Source: a bacterium (lineage in GTDB: Bacteria; AUK180). From it: a stretch of DNA of 11,304 nucleotides. The stretch is taken from contig JAUXGM010000073.1 in NCBI GenBank assembly GCA_030622125.1, forward strand, positions 1 to 11,304, given 5' to 3'. Below the pieces are notes generated by a model. That model did not search any database. It saw only the letters and a program-made list of their open reading frames with translations, and was not told the origin of the DNA. How positions within the stretch are numbered: the first letter of the stretch is position 1; each line of letters starts with the position of its first letter. This document shows, in pieces, positions 5,861 to 11,304 of this stretch. Position numbers and translations under genes: made by a program.

Positions 5861-7281
5861 TTACTTGTTTGTAGATTATTCAGTAATTTCTGGGCGTAAA
5901 AAACAATATATGGATCATTATCCTTTAATGCTTTGGATAGAACATCTTTAGCAAGATCGGATGGATACAATGAAATGACATCAAGAATTTTTTCTTTGAT
6001 CTCATAAGCAAATTTATCTGAACCGTAAACGGTTTGCATCCATGGAATAAGTGAGGCGCACTGTAAAGCCCCTCCTGTTTCTATTGCAGTAAATATTATC
6101 TCAAAAACGGGCATCTTAACCAATTCGGGAAGTTTCTTGCAAACCTCTTTAAATTTATATTCTTTTGCAAGTTTCAATCCTTCTTCTATTGTCTTCGGGT
6201 CTTTTGTATCAATTACTGCCAATATTTTGTCTTTATACTTTTTATTTCCATAACTATAAAGCACATCATATATTTTTGCTGATATAAATGGATTTTTATA
6301 TCTTTTTAAAAGCAGTGTCAGTGTCTTTGTGATATGTGGATCATTCCCAACTCTTTTAAAAGCTGTTATAATCTCAACCATATACATCGGATATTTAAAA
6401 TAAGTGCCGTCAAGTATATCCCTTTCCATAATTCTAATACCATCGGGATACTTGCACAAATACATAAGATATGCTGCTTTTGCTCTCACCCTGATATCAG
6501 CATCTTTATAACAAAAAATCGGATATAAAGTTCCCATTGCCCAGGAGATCTTTAGCCGCTTTCTTCCGATTTTTTCGATTGTTTCCATTGCACTTATAAG
6601 GTATTCGGGATCATCATTAGGTTTCATATTTGAAATAATTACATCTGTCATATCTGGATTTCCGATATCAGAAAGTGCTTTCACAGCAGCAACTTTAACA
6701 AGTTGATTTTTACTTTTAAGAAGTCTGGATAACTTGCCTATAACCTCATCGGCATGTAATTTCCCCAATGCAGTTGCACTGGCAATTTGAAGATTTGGAT
6801 TTTCGGAATCAAGAAATTTTGCCAGATCAATAGTTACATTTTTATCACCAATGCTACCCAATACACCAATGACCGAAACCTTTGTAAAACTATCACCTTC
6901 TTTTAAAACTCGTTTCATTGCCGGCAGAGCGGGTTTACCAATATTCATCAAAAGTTCCAAAGCACTTTTTTTTATATTATCATTGGGAGAATTTAAACTC
7001 TCGGCAAGATCCGGTATGATTATTTCACCATACGCTTTCAATGTTTCAACCGCTGCTATTCTAATCTTGGGTTTTTCGGAACCGGCGAGTTCAATAACCT
7101 TGGGAATTGCTTCTGTAAAGGGCGTTTCGGATATCTTATTAAGCGCATTTAAGATTTTTCCAAATTCCCTTACTTGATTTGCCGAAAGATCTCTTAATAA
7201 TTCTTGATTGGCAGAATTCTGATTACAGCTAGTAAAAACCAATGCAACAAAAAGTACCGAGAATGCAATTTTTTTATTCAT
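5857..7281 (-). CDS. HEAT-repeat lipoprotein
   Basis: 474 residues. The N-terminus has basic residues (MNKK), a hydrophobic core and a lipobox-like LVFTSC with C19 as the lipidated cysteine. N20 at +2 would favour outer-membrane sorting by the enterobacterial rule. From about residue 55 to 240 there are regular HEAT/armadillo-type units of about 30-40 residues: IRIAAVETLKAYGE, IKKSALELLMNIGK, TKVSVIGVLGSIGD, LQIASATALGKLHA and VKVAAVKALSDIGN. More divergent helical repeats follow to the end (VRAKAAYLMYLCKYP, PYIVFYAQKLLNNL). HEAT solenoids bind protein or other ligands, and no enzyme motif is visible. GGAG with 6-nt spacing precedes ATG 7281 and lies in the last codons of the preceding lipoprotein gene (3-nt gap). 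It is probably an envelope-exposed binding component of the downstream signalling genes. Confidence 0.9.
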   Translation of the reverse strand: MNKKIAFSVLFVALVFTSCNQNSANQELLRDLSANQVREFGKILNALNKISETPFTEAIPKVIELAGSEKPKIRIAAVETLKAYGEIIIPDLAESLNSPNDNIKKSALELLMNIGKPALPAMKRVLKEGDSFTKVSVIGVLGSIGDKNVTIDLAKFLDSENPNLQIASATALGKLHADEVIGKLSRLLKSKNQLVKVAAVKALSDIGNPDMTDVIISNMKPNDDPEYLISAMETIEKIGRKRLKISWAMGTLYPIFCYKDADIRVRAKAAYLMYLCKYPDGIRIMERDILDGTYFKYPMYMVEIITAFKRVGNDPHITKTLTLLLKRYKNPFISAKIYDVLYSYGNKKYKDKILAVIDTKDPKTIEEGLKLAKEYKFKEVCKKLPELVKMPVFEIIFTAIETGGALQCASLIPWMQTVYGSDKFAYEIKEKILDVISLYPSDLAKDVLSKALKDNDPYIVFYAQKLLNNLQTSK

Positions 7282-7284
7282 TTA

Positions 7285-7680
7285 TCACTCCTTTTCTTTT
7301 ATTTTAATATTATTTATATACCACAGATCATCCATATTTCTTAAATAAACAAAAATAATGTTTTTTTTACCATCTTTTTTACGAACAACTTTTAGTGTTA
7401 TTTTGTTTATATTCCCATGTTCTTCATCATAAGAAAACTCTTTTCTGATGATATTAACATAACTATTGTTAATAAGCTTCATGAACTTACTTACCTCTTC
7501 GGTTGTGGGATTGTAGTATTTTTTATCCAATATCATATTAAATTCTTCTTTGTTATTAATGTTACATATCTTAATTAAGGTGTCAATTGCTTTTTTTGGT
7601 GTTCGAAGATCTATCGGCACCGTACATGAGATAGATAACAGACAAACAATAAATAAACCTACAAATATCTTTCCCTTCAT
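7285..7680 (-). CDS. Small lipoprotein of unknown function
   Basis: 131 residues. The signal peptide MKGKIFVGLFIVCLLSISC has a plausible lipobox (LSISC, C19). The mature part, TPKKAIDTLIKICNINNKEEF followed by beta-rich segments and ending with DLWYINNIKIKEKE, resembles the layout of NTF2-like/DUF4878-type envelope proteins. In those a helix pair precedes a curved sheet that finishes in 'dg.WkI..i'. This fold guess is weak. There is no Shine-Dalgarno before ATG 7680. A promoter-like sequence ends 6 nt upstream, suggesting a leaderless start. Its 3' end carries the ribosome-binding site for the HEAT lipoprotein gene, so the two are co-translated. Confidence 0.8.
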   Translation of the reverse strand: MKGKIFVGLFIVCLLSISCTVPIDLRTPKKAIDTLIKICNINNKEEFNMILDKKYYNPTTEEVSKFMKLINNSYVNIIRKEFSYDEEHGNINKITLKVVRKKDGKKNIIFVYLRNMDDLWYINNIKIKEKE

Positions 7681-7686
7681 AATTTA

Positions 7687-7715
7687 ATTTTACATTTTTT
7701 TTCAAAAAACTTCAA
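7687..7715 (-). promoter_or_regulatory. Candidate promoter of the lipoprotein/signalling operon, possibly leaderless
   Basis: On the minus strand, TTGAAG (7715-7710), a 17-nt spacer and TAAAAT (7692-7687) resemble a sigma-70 promoter. The -10 box ends 6 nt before the ATG at 7680, so transcription would start at or within a base or two of the A of ATG. This fits the absence of any Shine-Dalgarno there. A+T-rich DNA yields such matches easily, so support is moderate. Confidence 0.4.
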
Positions 7716-7737
7716 GAGATTTTTTCCTTTTCTTGAA
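7703..7737 (-). terminator. Weak intrinsic terminator after ktrA
   Basis: On the minus strand TTCAAGA (7737-7731) and TCTTGAA (7717-7711) form a 7-bp stem with a 13-nt loop, overlapping the ktrA stop. It is followed by GTTTTTTG (7710-7703). The stem is A+T-rich, so termination is probably partial. It would mark the boundary between the infC-ktrA unit and the downstream signalling operon. The -35-like element of the next promoter overlaps its descending arm. Confidence 0.38.
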
Positions 7738-8377
7738 ATTTTATGACATCATTCATTTCACCAATTACCATCAATATATCGTTTTCCTTAATAACCGTAT
7801 CTCCTGCTGGAACAAACTCCACTTTTTCATCACCCCGTTTAATTCCAATAATATTTAAGTTATAGACATTCCTGATCTTTAATTCACTTATTGTTTTTTC
7901 AAAAAAGGATTTCGGTGACTTAAATTCAACATAACGAATATCACCGGAAAGTTCAAAAGAATCCAATATATTGGGACCAACAAGAGAATTAGCAAGTCGT
8001 TTTCCGCCTTCAACTTCCGGCAAAACAACCATATCTGCTCCAATTTTTAATAGAACCTTCTTGTGCAGTTCCGTAACTGCCTTTGCCACCACTTTTTTTA
8101 TACCGAATTGTTTTAATAATAAGGTTATTAAAACAGAGGCTTCAAGATCCGTTCCTATTGCGACTACCGCAACATCATATTTATTAACTCCAATTGCCTT
8201 TAAAGCATTCTCATCCGTAGCATCAACCGCAACCGCATTTGTTGCTATGCTCTGTGCAATCTGGATCTTCTCAGGTTCCCTATCAATAGCTAAAACCTCT
8301 AAATGTAATTCAGCTAATTGTTTACAGATAGATAACCCGAATTCACCCATTCCAATAATAATAAATTTTAATGCCAT
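7712..8377 (-). CDS. ktrA: Ktr/Trk potassium uptake regulatory subunit (RCK protein)
   Basis: 221 residues, the standard length of a KtrA-type single-unit RCK protein (TrkA is about twice as long). RCK_N Rossmann domain: nucleotide-binding loop GMGEFG (9-14), acidic residue at the end of beta-2 (D32 in AIDRE), and the regular pattern DATDENAL, VVAIGTD and VVAKA through residue about 135. RCK_C domain about 137-221, ending AGDTVIKENDILMVIGE. The protein forms a cytoplasmic octameric ring that binds ATP/ADP or NAD(H) and gates the KtrB pore. ATG 8377 has GGAG at 6 nt and lies 9 nt after the ktrB stop, so the two subunits are co-expressed. Either ktrA or trkA is defensible as a name; length and partner favour ktrA. 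Confidence 0.93.
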   Translation of the reverse strand: MALKFIIIGMGEFGLSICKQLAELHLEVLAIDREPEKIQIAQSIATNAVAVDATDENALKAIGVNKYDVAVVAIGTDLEASVLITLLLKQFGIKKVVAKAVTELHKKVLLKIGADMVVLPEVEGGKRLANSLVGPNILDSFELSGDIRYVEFKSPKSFFEKTISELKIRNVYNLNIIGIKRGDEKVEFVPAGDTVIKENDILMVIGEMNDVIKFQEKEKIS

Positions 8378-8386
8378 ATTTCACTC

Positions 8387-9745
8387 CTAACCGACCATAA
8401 CCTGTTCTTCCGGATATTCGATCTGAACAGGATACTCACTTCTTCTTATCGTAACGGCAATAACCGTAGGTCCTAATCTTCCAAAAAACATCGTTATTAT
8501 TATAACTATTTTTCCAATTAAATTCAAGTAATTTGTGATCCCCGTAGAAAGACCGACCGTTCCAAATGCGGAGATAAGCTCAAACAATAAACGATGAGAG
8601 GCATCTTGACTAAGGGTAGCCGGAATCTGCTGCTTTGTTGCCAAAAGAATTGTGTATGCAAATATTAACCATGAAATTGCGAAGAGGAAAATACTTATTG
8701 TTCGGTAAACAATAATCTGCGGAATAAATTTTTTGTACATTACAACACTATCTTTTTGTTTTATAAATGATAAAAAGATCATTGAAAGGAGTATAAAAGT
8801 TGTAATTTTAATTCCACCTGCTGTTGAACCCGGTCCGGCACCGATAAACATCAATATCTCATTGATTATCATCGTTACGGGCTTTATACTTCCAATATCT
8901 ATAATACTAAATCCTGCGGTTCTTGGACTTGCCGAATGATAAAAGGAGACCATTATTTTTTGAAAAAAGGTCATTCCTTTCATTGTGTTGGTTGATTCCA
9001 ATAAGTACATTACGATTGTTCCGAAAACTAAGAATCCAATTGTGCCGGTAAGCATTATTTTCGTTTGGATCGATAATTTCTTTAATTTTAGATTGGCACC
9101 TTTTTTAAAAATATTAAGATCGAAAAACTCATAAAGAACAAGAAAACCGAGTCCGCCGAATATTAGAAGGAAAGCTGAGGTAAGTATTACTACCGGTGAA
9201 TTATAGTATTGAGCAAAACTATCAACAAAATTTGAAAAACCGGCATTACAAAATGAGGATACCGAGTGAAATACCGAGTAAAAAAGTCCTTTTCCAAATC
9301 CAAATTTTGGAATAAAGGAAATAGCGAAAAAGATTGTTCCAAAAAGCTCAAATACAAAAGTATATGAAATAACCTTTACGATTAAATTACTTATATCATA
9401 AAAATCGTTTTTTGCGACCAATTCTTTTATTACAAGCTGTCTTTTCAATGTAAGATCCTTCTTAATGATCTGGTAGAAGAATGTCGCTATTGTCATAATA
9501 CCCAACCCACCTAATTGTATTGACAGTAATATTATTATCTGACCAAAAATGGTAAAATCCTGTCCTGTATTTTTAACAATTAAACCGGTTACACAAACAG
9601 CAGATGTCTCGGTAAAAAGAGCATCTATTAGGGTGATACCACTTTTGGTAGAGAAAGGTAACATCAATAATAAAGTACCGCACATTATTACCATTACAAA
9701 AGTAGAAATGATAAAAAGAGGTGGTGAAATTTTTCTTCTTTTCAT
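8387..9745 (-). CDS. ktrB: Ktr/Trk-type potassium transporter membrane subunit
   Basis: 452 residues, hydrophobic, with the four pseudo-repeats of the SKT (KtrB/TrkH) superfamily. The filter regions are TSAVCVTGL (47-55), FCNAGF (165-170), SPRTAGF (273-279) and SAFGTVGLSTG (392-402), each with the filter glycine conserved. The intramembrane gating loop is GAGPGSTAGG (302-311). The pore-end segment GRLGPTVI (422-429) contains the conserved arginine. It mediates K+ uptake (Na+-coupled in characterised KtrB proteins) across the cytoplasmic membrane and works with the RCK subunit encoded next. The gene begins 12 nt after rplT without an obvious Shine-Dalgarno or own promoter, so it appears to be carried by the infC operon. 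The start at 9745 (MKRRKISPP) fits the family's short N-terminus. Confidence 0.94.
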   Translation of the reverse strand: MKRRKISPPLFIISTFVMVIMCGTLLLMLPFSTKSGITLIDALFTETSAVCVTGLIVKNTGQDFTIFGQIIILLSIQLGGLGIMTIATFFYQIIKKDLTLKRQLVIKELVAKNDFYDISNLIVKVISYTFVFELFGTIFFAISFIPKFGFGKGLFYSVFHSVSSFCNAGFSNFVDSFAQYYNSPVVILTSAFLLIFGGLGFLVLYEFFDLNIFKKGANLKLKKLSIQTKIMLTGTIGFLVFGTIVMYLLESTNTMKGMTFFQKIMVSFYHSASPRTAGFSIIDIGSIKPVTMIINEILMFIGAGPGSTAGGIKITTFILLSMIFLSFIKQKDSVVMYKKFIPQIIVYRTISIFLFAISWLIFAYTILLATKQQIPATLSQDASHRLLFELISAFGTVGLSTGITNYLNLIGKIVIIITMFFGRLGPTVIAVTIRRSEYPVQIEYPEEQVMVG

Positions 9746-9757
9746 TTAAATTCAGGG

Positions 9758-10120
9758 TTAATTTTTTGCAAGTACCTCTTTAACTCTATTTACTATTTTT
9801 TCAAATTCCTCATGATTTTCTATGATCATATTTGATATAACCTTTCTATTTAATTCAATATTAGCAAGTTTTAATCCGTAAATGAATCTGCTGTATGAAA
9901 TGTCATAGTTAGTTAATCCATTGTTTATTCTCTTGATCCATAATCGTCTAAAATCTCTTTTCTTTTCTTTTCTATGCATATAAGAATAGGCAAGTGAATG
10001 CATAATTTGCTCTTTTGCTCTTTTATATTCTCTTGATCTTACTCCTCTATAACCGGAAGCCAGCTTCATTATTTTTTTCTTTCTTTTTTTTCTTGGTACC
10101 GAATATCTTGCTCTAACCAT
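9758..10120 (-). CDS. rplT: 50S ribosomal protein L20
   Basis: 120 residues, the usual bacterial size (about 115-120). The basic N-terminal extension MVRARYSVPRKKRKKKIMKLASGYRG and the core RDFRRLWIKRIN, followed by YSRFIYGLKLANIELNRKV, are diagnostic. L20 binds 23S rRNA early in 50S assembly. In several bacteria it also represses translation of its own operon by binding the mRNA. GGAG lies 6 nt before ATG 10120. It is 14 nt downstream of rpmI in the conserved infC-rpmI-rplT order. Confidence 0.98.
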   Translation of the reverse strand: MVRARYSVPRKKRKKKIMKLASGYRGVRSREYKRAKEQIMHSLAYSYMHRKEKKRDFRRLWIKRINNGLTNYDISYSRFIYGLKLANIELNRKVISNMIIENHEEFEKIVNRVKEVLAKN

Positions 10121-10134
10121 TTCTTACTCCTCTT

Positions 10135-10350
10135 TTAACTGTAAGGTAATAATCTTTTTACCTTAGCTCTTGTTTCCTTGGATAACACCGTTGCTCGATT
10201 TAAAGTTCTTTTCCTCTTTGAAGATTTTTTTGTCAAAATATGACCATGTCCTTCATGATGAACCTTCACTTTTCCTGTTCCTGTGATCTTAAATCTTTTC
10301 TTTGCTCCTTTATGTGTTTTCAATTTGTGCATTTTTTTTAGCTTTTTCAT
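10135..10350 (-). CDS. rpmI: 50S ribosomal protein L35
   Basis: 71 residues. The L35 signature HKLKTHKGAKKRFKITGTGKV is followed by the basic KSSKRKRTLNRATVLSK and ends KVKRLLPYS. Typical L35 starts 'MpKmKTh', which would match the internal Met at residue 7. However, GGAGG is correctly placed (GGAG+6) before the ATG at 10350 and no Shine-Dalgarno precedes the internal ATG, so the six-residue extension MKKLKK is probably real. The first 41 nt overlap the end of infC in a different frame. Its Shine-Dalgarno is made from infC codons Lys-Gly-Gly, which implies translational coupling to IF3. Confidence 0.97.
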   Translation of the reverse strand: MKKLKKMHKLKTHKGAKKRFKITGTGKVKVHHEGHGHILTKKSSKRKRTLNRATVLSKETRAKVKRLLPYS

Positions 10351-10873
10351 TTTTGCCTCCTTTTTTAATAGGAATCAACATTACAGATAAACTTCTTCCT
10401 CTCATCTCTGCTTTTTTATCAATTGCTGCATAATCCGCAAGTTCATCTATTAATTTATTTAATAATGCGTATCCTTTTTCCTGATGTAAAATACTTCTAC
10501 CTTTGTAGTAGATAGTGGCTTTTACATAATAACCTTTTTCAAGAAATTTGATAATATGTTCTTTTCTATATGAATAATCATGTTCAGCAGTGTTAGGGCT
10601 AAACTTAATTTCCTTAATAACGGTTTTTGACTGTTTTTTTCTTGCCTTTTGCCTTTTCTTCTCTAAATTATACTTAAATTTTCCCAGATCCATGATCTTG
10701 CAAATAGGGTAATCCTTCCCTGCACTTACCATTATAAGATCTAATCCCTCCTCTCTTGCTTTTGCAAGAGCTTGATCTCTATCCATAATAGTAACACCAT
10801 CTTCCACTATCAATCGAATCTTTCCGGCTTGTATTTCGTTATTTACATAATAATTCTTTGCATCTTTCACCAA
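10310..10873 (-). CDS. infC: Translation initiation factor IF-3
   Basis: 187 residues from TTG 10873. The N-domain (VNNEIQAGKIRLI, then AREEGLDLIMVSAGKDYPICKIMDLGKFKY) and the lysine-rich linker (EKKRQKARKKQ) are clear. The C-domain (VIKEIKFSPNTAEHDYSYRKEHIIKFLEKG ends near MRGRSLSVMLIPIKKGG) is also clear. IF3 binds the 30S subunit, checks start codons and initiator tRNA, and prevents subunit joining. GGAGG (10883-10879) is 5 nt before TTG 10873, the local GGAG+6 spacing. GTG at 10870 and an upstream TTG at 10903 (which would add 10 residues and sit in a leader hairpin) are the alternatives. A non-ATG start is notable because E. coli infC uses ATT for IF3 autoregulation. The last 14 residues (KNEKAKKNAQIENT) go beyond the usual end and overlap rpmI. 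Confidence 0.97.
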   Translation of the reverse strand: MVKDAKNYYVNNEIQAGKIRLIVEDGVTIMDRDQALAKAREEGLDLIMVSAGKDYPICKIMDLGKFKYNLEKKRQKARKKQSKTVIKEIKFSPNTAEHDYSYRKEHIIKFLEKGYYVKATIYYKGRSILHQEKGYALLNKLIDELADYAAIDKKAEMRGRSLSVMLIPIKKGGKNEKAKKNAQIENT

Positions 10874-10975
10874 ATTAACCTCCTGTATTTTTGGTTTAAC
10901 CAAAGTATTCTTATTTACCCAATACCTCGAATGGCCATAGGGTGGAGAACTTTATTCAAACTATTCTCATCTTTA
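10874..10975 (-). promoter_or_regulatory. Structured 5' leader of the infC-rpmI-rplT operon
   Basis: About 100 nt separate the predicted transcription start (near 10975) from the infC start. Three hairpins can be drawn in order. The first is GAGAA/TTCTC (10968-10964 with 10949-10945, 14-nt loop). The second is a longer imperfect one, CCCTATGGCC with GGTATTGGG (10942-10918), with a U-U mismatch, a G-U pair and one bulge around loop ATTCGA. The third is TTTGG-TTAAA-CCAAA (10904-10890), 6 nt upstream of the Shine-Dalgarno. No U-tract follows, so control would be translational. L20 or IF3 autoregulation is a reasonable inference, since both are known in this operon elsewhere, but I cannot match it to a named leader family. 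Confidence 0.4.
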
Positions 10976-10981
10976 TTTTGT

Positions 10982-11010
10982 ATTATACCAGAAAAAAAAT
11001 AAAAAGTCAA
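10982..11010 (-). promoter_or_regulatory. Sigma-70-type promoter of the infC operon
   Basis: On the minus strand TTGACT (11010-11005), a spacer of exactly 17 nt and a perfect TATAAT (10987-10982) are present. TGG directly before the -10 box gives the extended -10 'TGn' as well. The expected start is near 10975. It is the strongest promoter in the window and is correctly placed for the infC-rpmI-rplT-ktrB-ktrA unit. Confidence 0.88.
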
Positions 11011-11024
11011 TAGAAACGGGAAAA

Positions 11025-11076
11025 ATATTGTTACAATATGAAAATGTTAAAAGATTTTACTGCATGAAAATGTTAA
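11025..11076. repeat. Palindrome and 13-bp direct repeats upstream of the infC promoter
   Basis: ATATTG-TTA-CAATAT forms a palindrome at 11025-11039. Overlapping its end, ATGAAAATGTTAA occurs at 11038-11050 and again exactly at 11064-11076, 26 bp apart start to start. The block lies about 15-65 bp beyond the -35 box, where activators or UP-type elements act. A protein-binding role is inferred only from position and repetition. Confidence 0.5.
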
Positions 11077-11141
11077 TTTTTCCAAAACTATTTTTAAATT
11101 ATTGCAATATCTTTTCACCTTTTATTTTAATAATATTAACC

Positions 11142-11168
11142 ACAGATTAGACAGATTTGACAGATTAA
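11142..11168. repeat. Three tandem 9-bp repeats (ACAGATTNN)
   Basis: ACAGATTAG, ACAGATTTG and ACAGATTAA follow one another without gaps, preceded by TTAACC. This is the kind of short intergenic 'CACAGATT' array found dispersed in many environmental bacterial genomes. No gene is associated with it here. Confidence 0.7.
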
Positions 11169-11218
11169 AATTATTAAAATCAGAAAAATCTTTAGAATTC
11201 ATCTTTAAATTTTCAGTT

Positions 11219-11293
11219 ATGAAATGAAATTTCATTATTCTAAATCTTTTCAATTATTAGAAAATTAATTTTCTACTTTAAAGAAAAGATTTA
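11219..11293. repeat. Nested A+T-rich inverted repeats at the right edge
   Basis: ATGAAAT-GAA-ATTTCAT is a hairpin at 11219-11235. Next to it TAAATCTTTTC (11241-11251) pairs perfectly with GAAAAGATTTA (11283-11293), enclosing a second perfect palindrome AGAAAATTAATTTTCT (11259-11274). The result is a stem with an internal hairpin on either strand. There is no G+C-rich core, so a strong terminator is unlikely. Bases 11011-11304 otherwise contain no gene I can support, and thrS, a common upstream neighbour of infC, is not present. Confidence 0.6.
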
Positions 11294-11304
11294 ATGAAAA
11301 GTGA

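Noticed and set aside
6851-7177. 108-codon plus-strand ORF antisense to the HEAT lipoprotein gene
   Set aside because: The repetitive HEAT coding sequence keeps the antisense frame open; there is no ribosome-binding site and no recognisable motif.
7971-8390. 139-codon plus-strand ORF antisense to ktrA
   Set aside because: Opposite-strand shadow of a conserved RCK protein; the residue pattern mirrors the antisense of Ala/Val/Ile codons and no start signal is present.
10901-10903. TTG at 10903 as the infC start
   Set aside because: No ribosome-binding site precedes it, it lies in a leader hairpin, and the strong GGAGG is downstream of it and correctly spaced for TTG 10873.
11142-11168. CRISPR-like array
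   Set aside because: Units are 9 bp and directly adjacent with no spacers, and no cas genes are nearby.
11157-11180. TTGACA on the plus strand as a promoter for a gene to the right
   Set aside because: The only -10-like hexamer (TAAAAT at 11175) is 12 nt away, too close, and nothing acceptable lies at 16-18 nt. The TTGACA arises from the 9-bp repeat.

Overview
This is an A+T-rich bacterial chromosome segment. Lipoproteins with signal-peptidase-II boxes, two lipopolysaccharide-type glycosyltransferases and a sigma-54 activator point to a Gram-negative (diderm) bacterium. Composition and gene mix would suit an uncultured FCB-type lineage (Cloacimonadota, Delongbacteria or similar). That placement is a guess, because nothing here is a taxonomic marker I can score by eye. 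There is no phage, transposase or CRISPR, and ordinary gene content dominates.

Left end (1-1173, + strand): the last 62 codons of a family-2, WaaE/KdtX-like glycosyltransferase are followed with no gap (TAA then ATG) by a GT9 heptosyltransferase-like gene. This is the tail of an LPS-core or surface-glycan operon. It converges on everything else in the window. The intrinsic terminator of the opposing minus-strand operon lies inside the 3' end of the GT9 gene.

Middle (1332-7680, - strand, read right to left): a tight six-gene cassette. It encodes a small lipoprotein, a HEAT-repeat lipoprotein, a cytoplasmic TPR protein, a stand-alone cyclic-nucleotide-binding domain protein, a soluble histidine kinase and an NtrC-type sigma-54 response regulator. 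Genes overlap or are spaced by -4 to +4 nt. A candidate promoter 6 nt before the first ATG, just after a weak terminator, suggests the cassette is its own (possibly leaderless) transcription unit. It reads as an envelope-to-sigma-54 signalling system of unknown stimulus.

Right part (7712-10873, - strand): infC, rpmI, rplT, then ktrB and ktrA. This is the conserved IF3/L35/L20 operon joined to a two-component Ktr/Trk potassium uptake system. A near-consensus sigma-70 promoter with an extended -10 sits at 10982-11010, followed by a leader of about 100 nt with three possible hairpins. The right edge (11011-11304) holds no gene I can support, only A+T-rich direct and inverted repeats.

Translation starts follow a strict local rule. 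In the five minus-strand genes with a clear Shine-Dalgarno and an ATG (cNBD, HEAT, ktrA, rplT, rpmI), GGAG is followed by exactly 6 nt and then the ATG. Applying this rule places infC at a TTG at 10873. It also points to a non-standard ATA start at 2768 for the response regulator, and flags a possible 27-codon ORF at 1235-1318.
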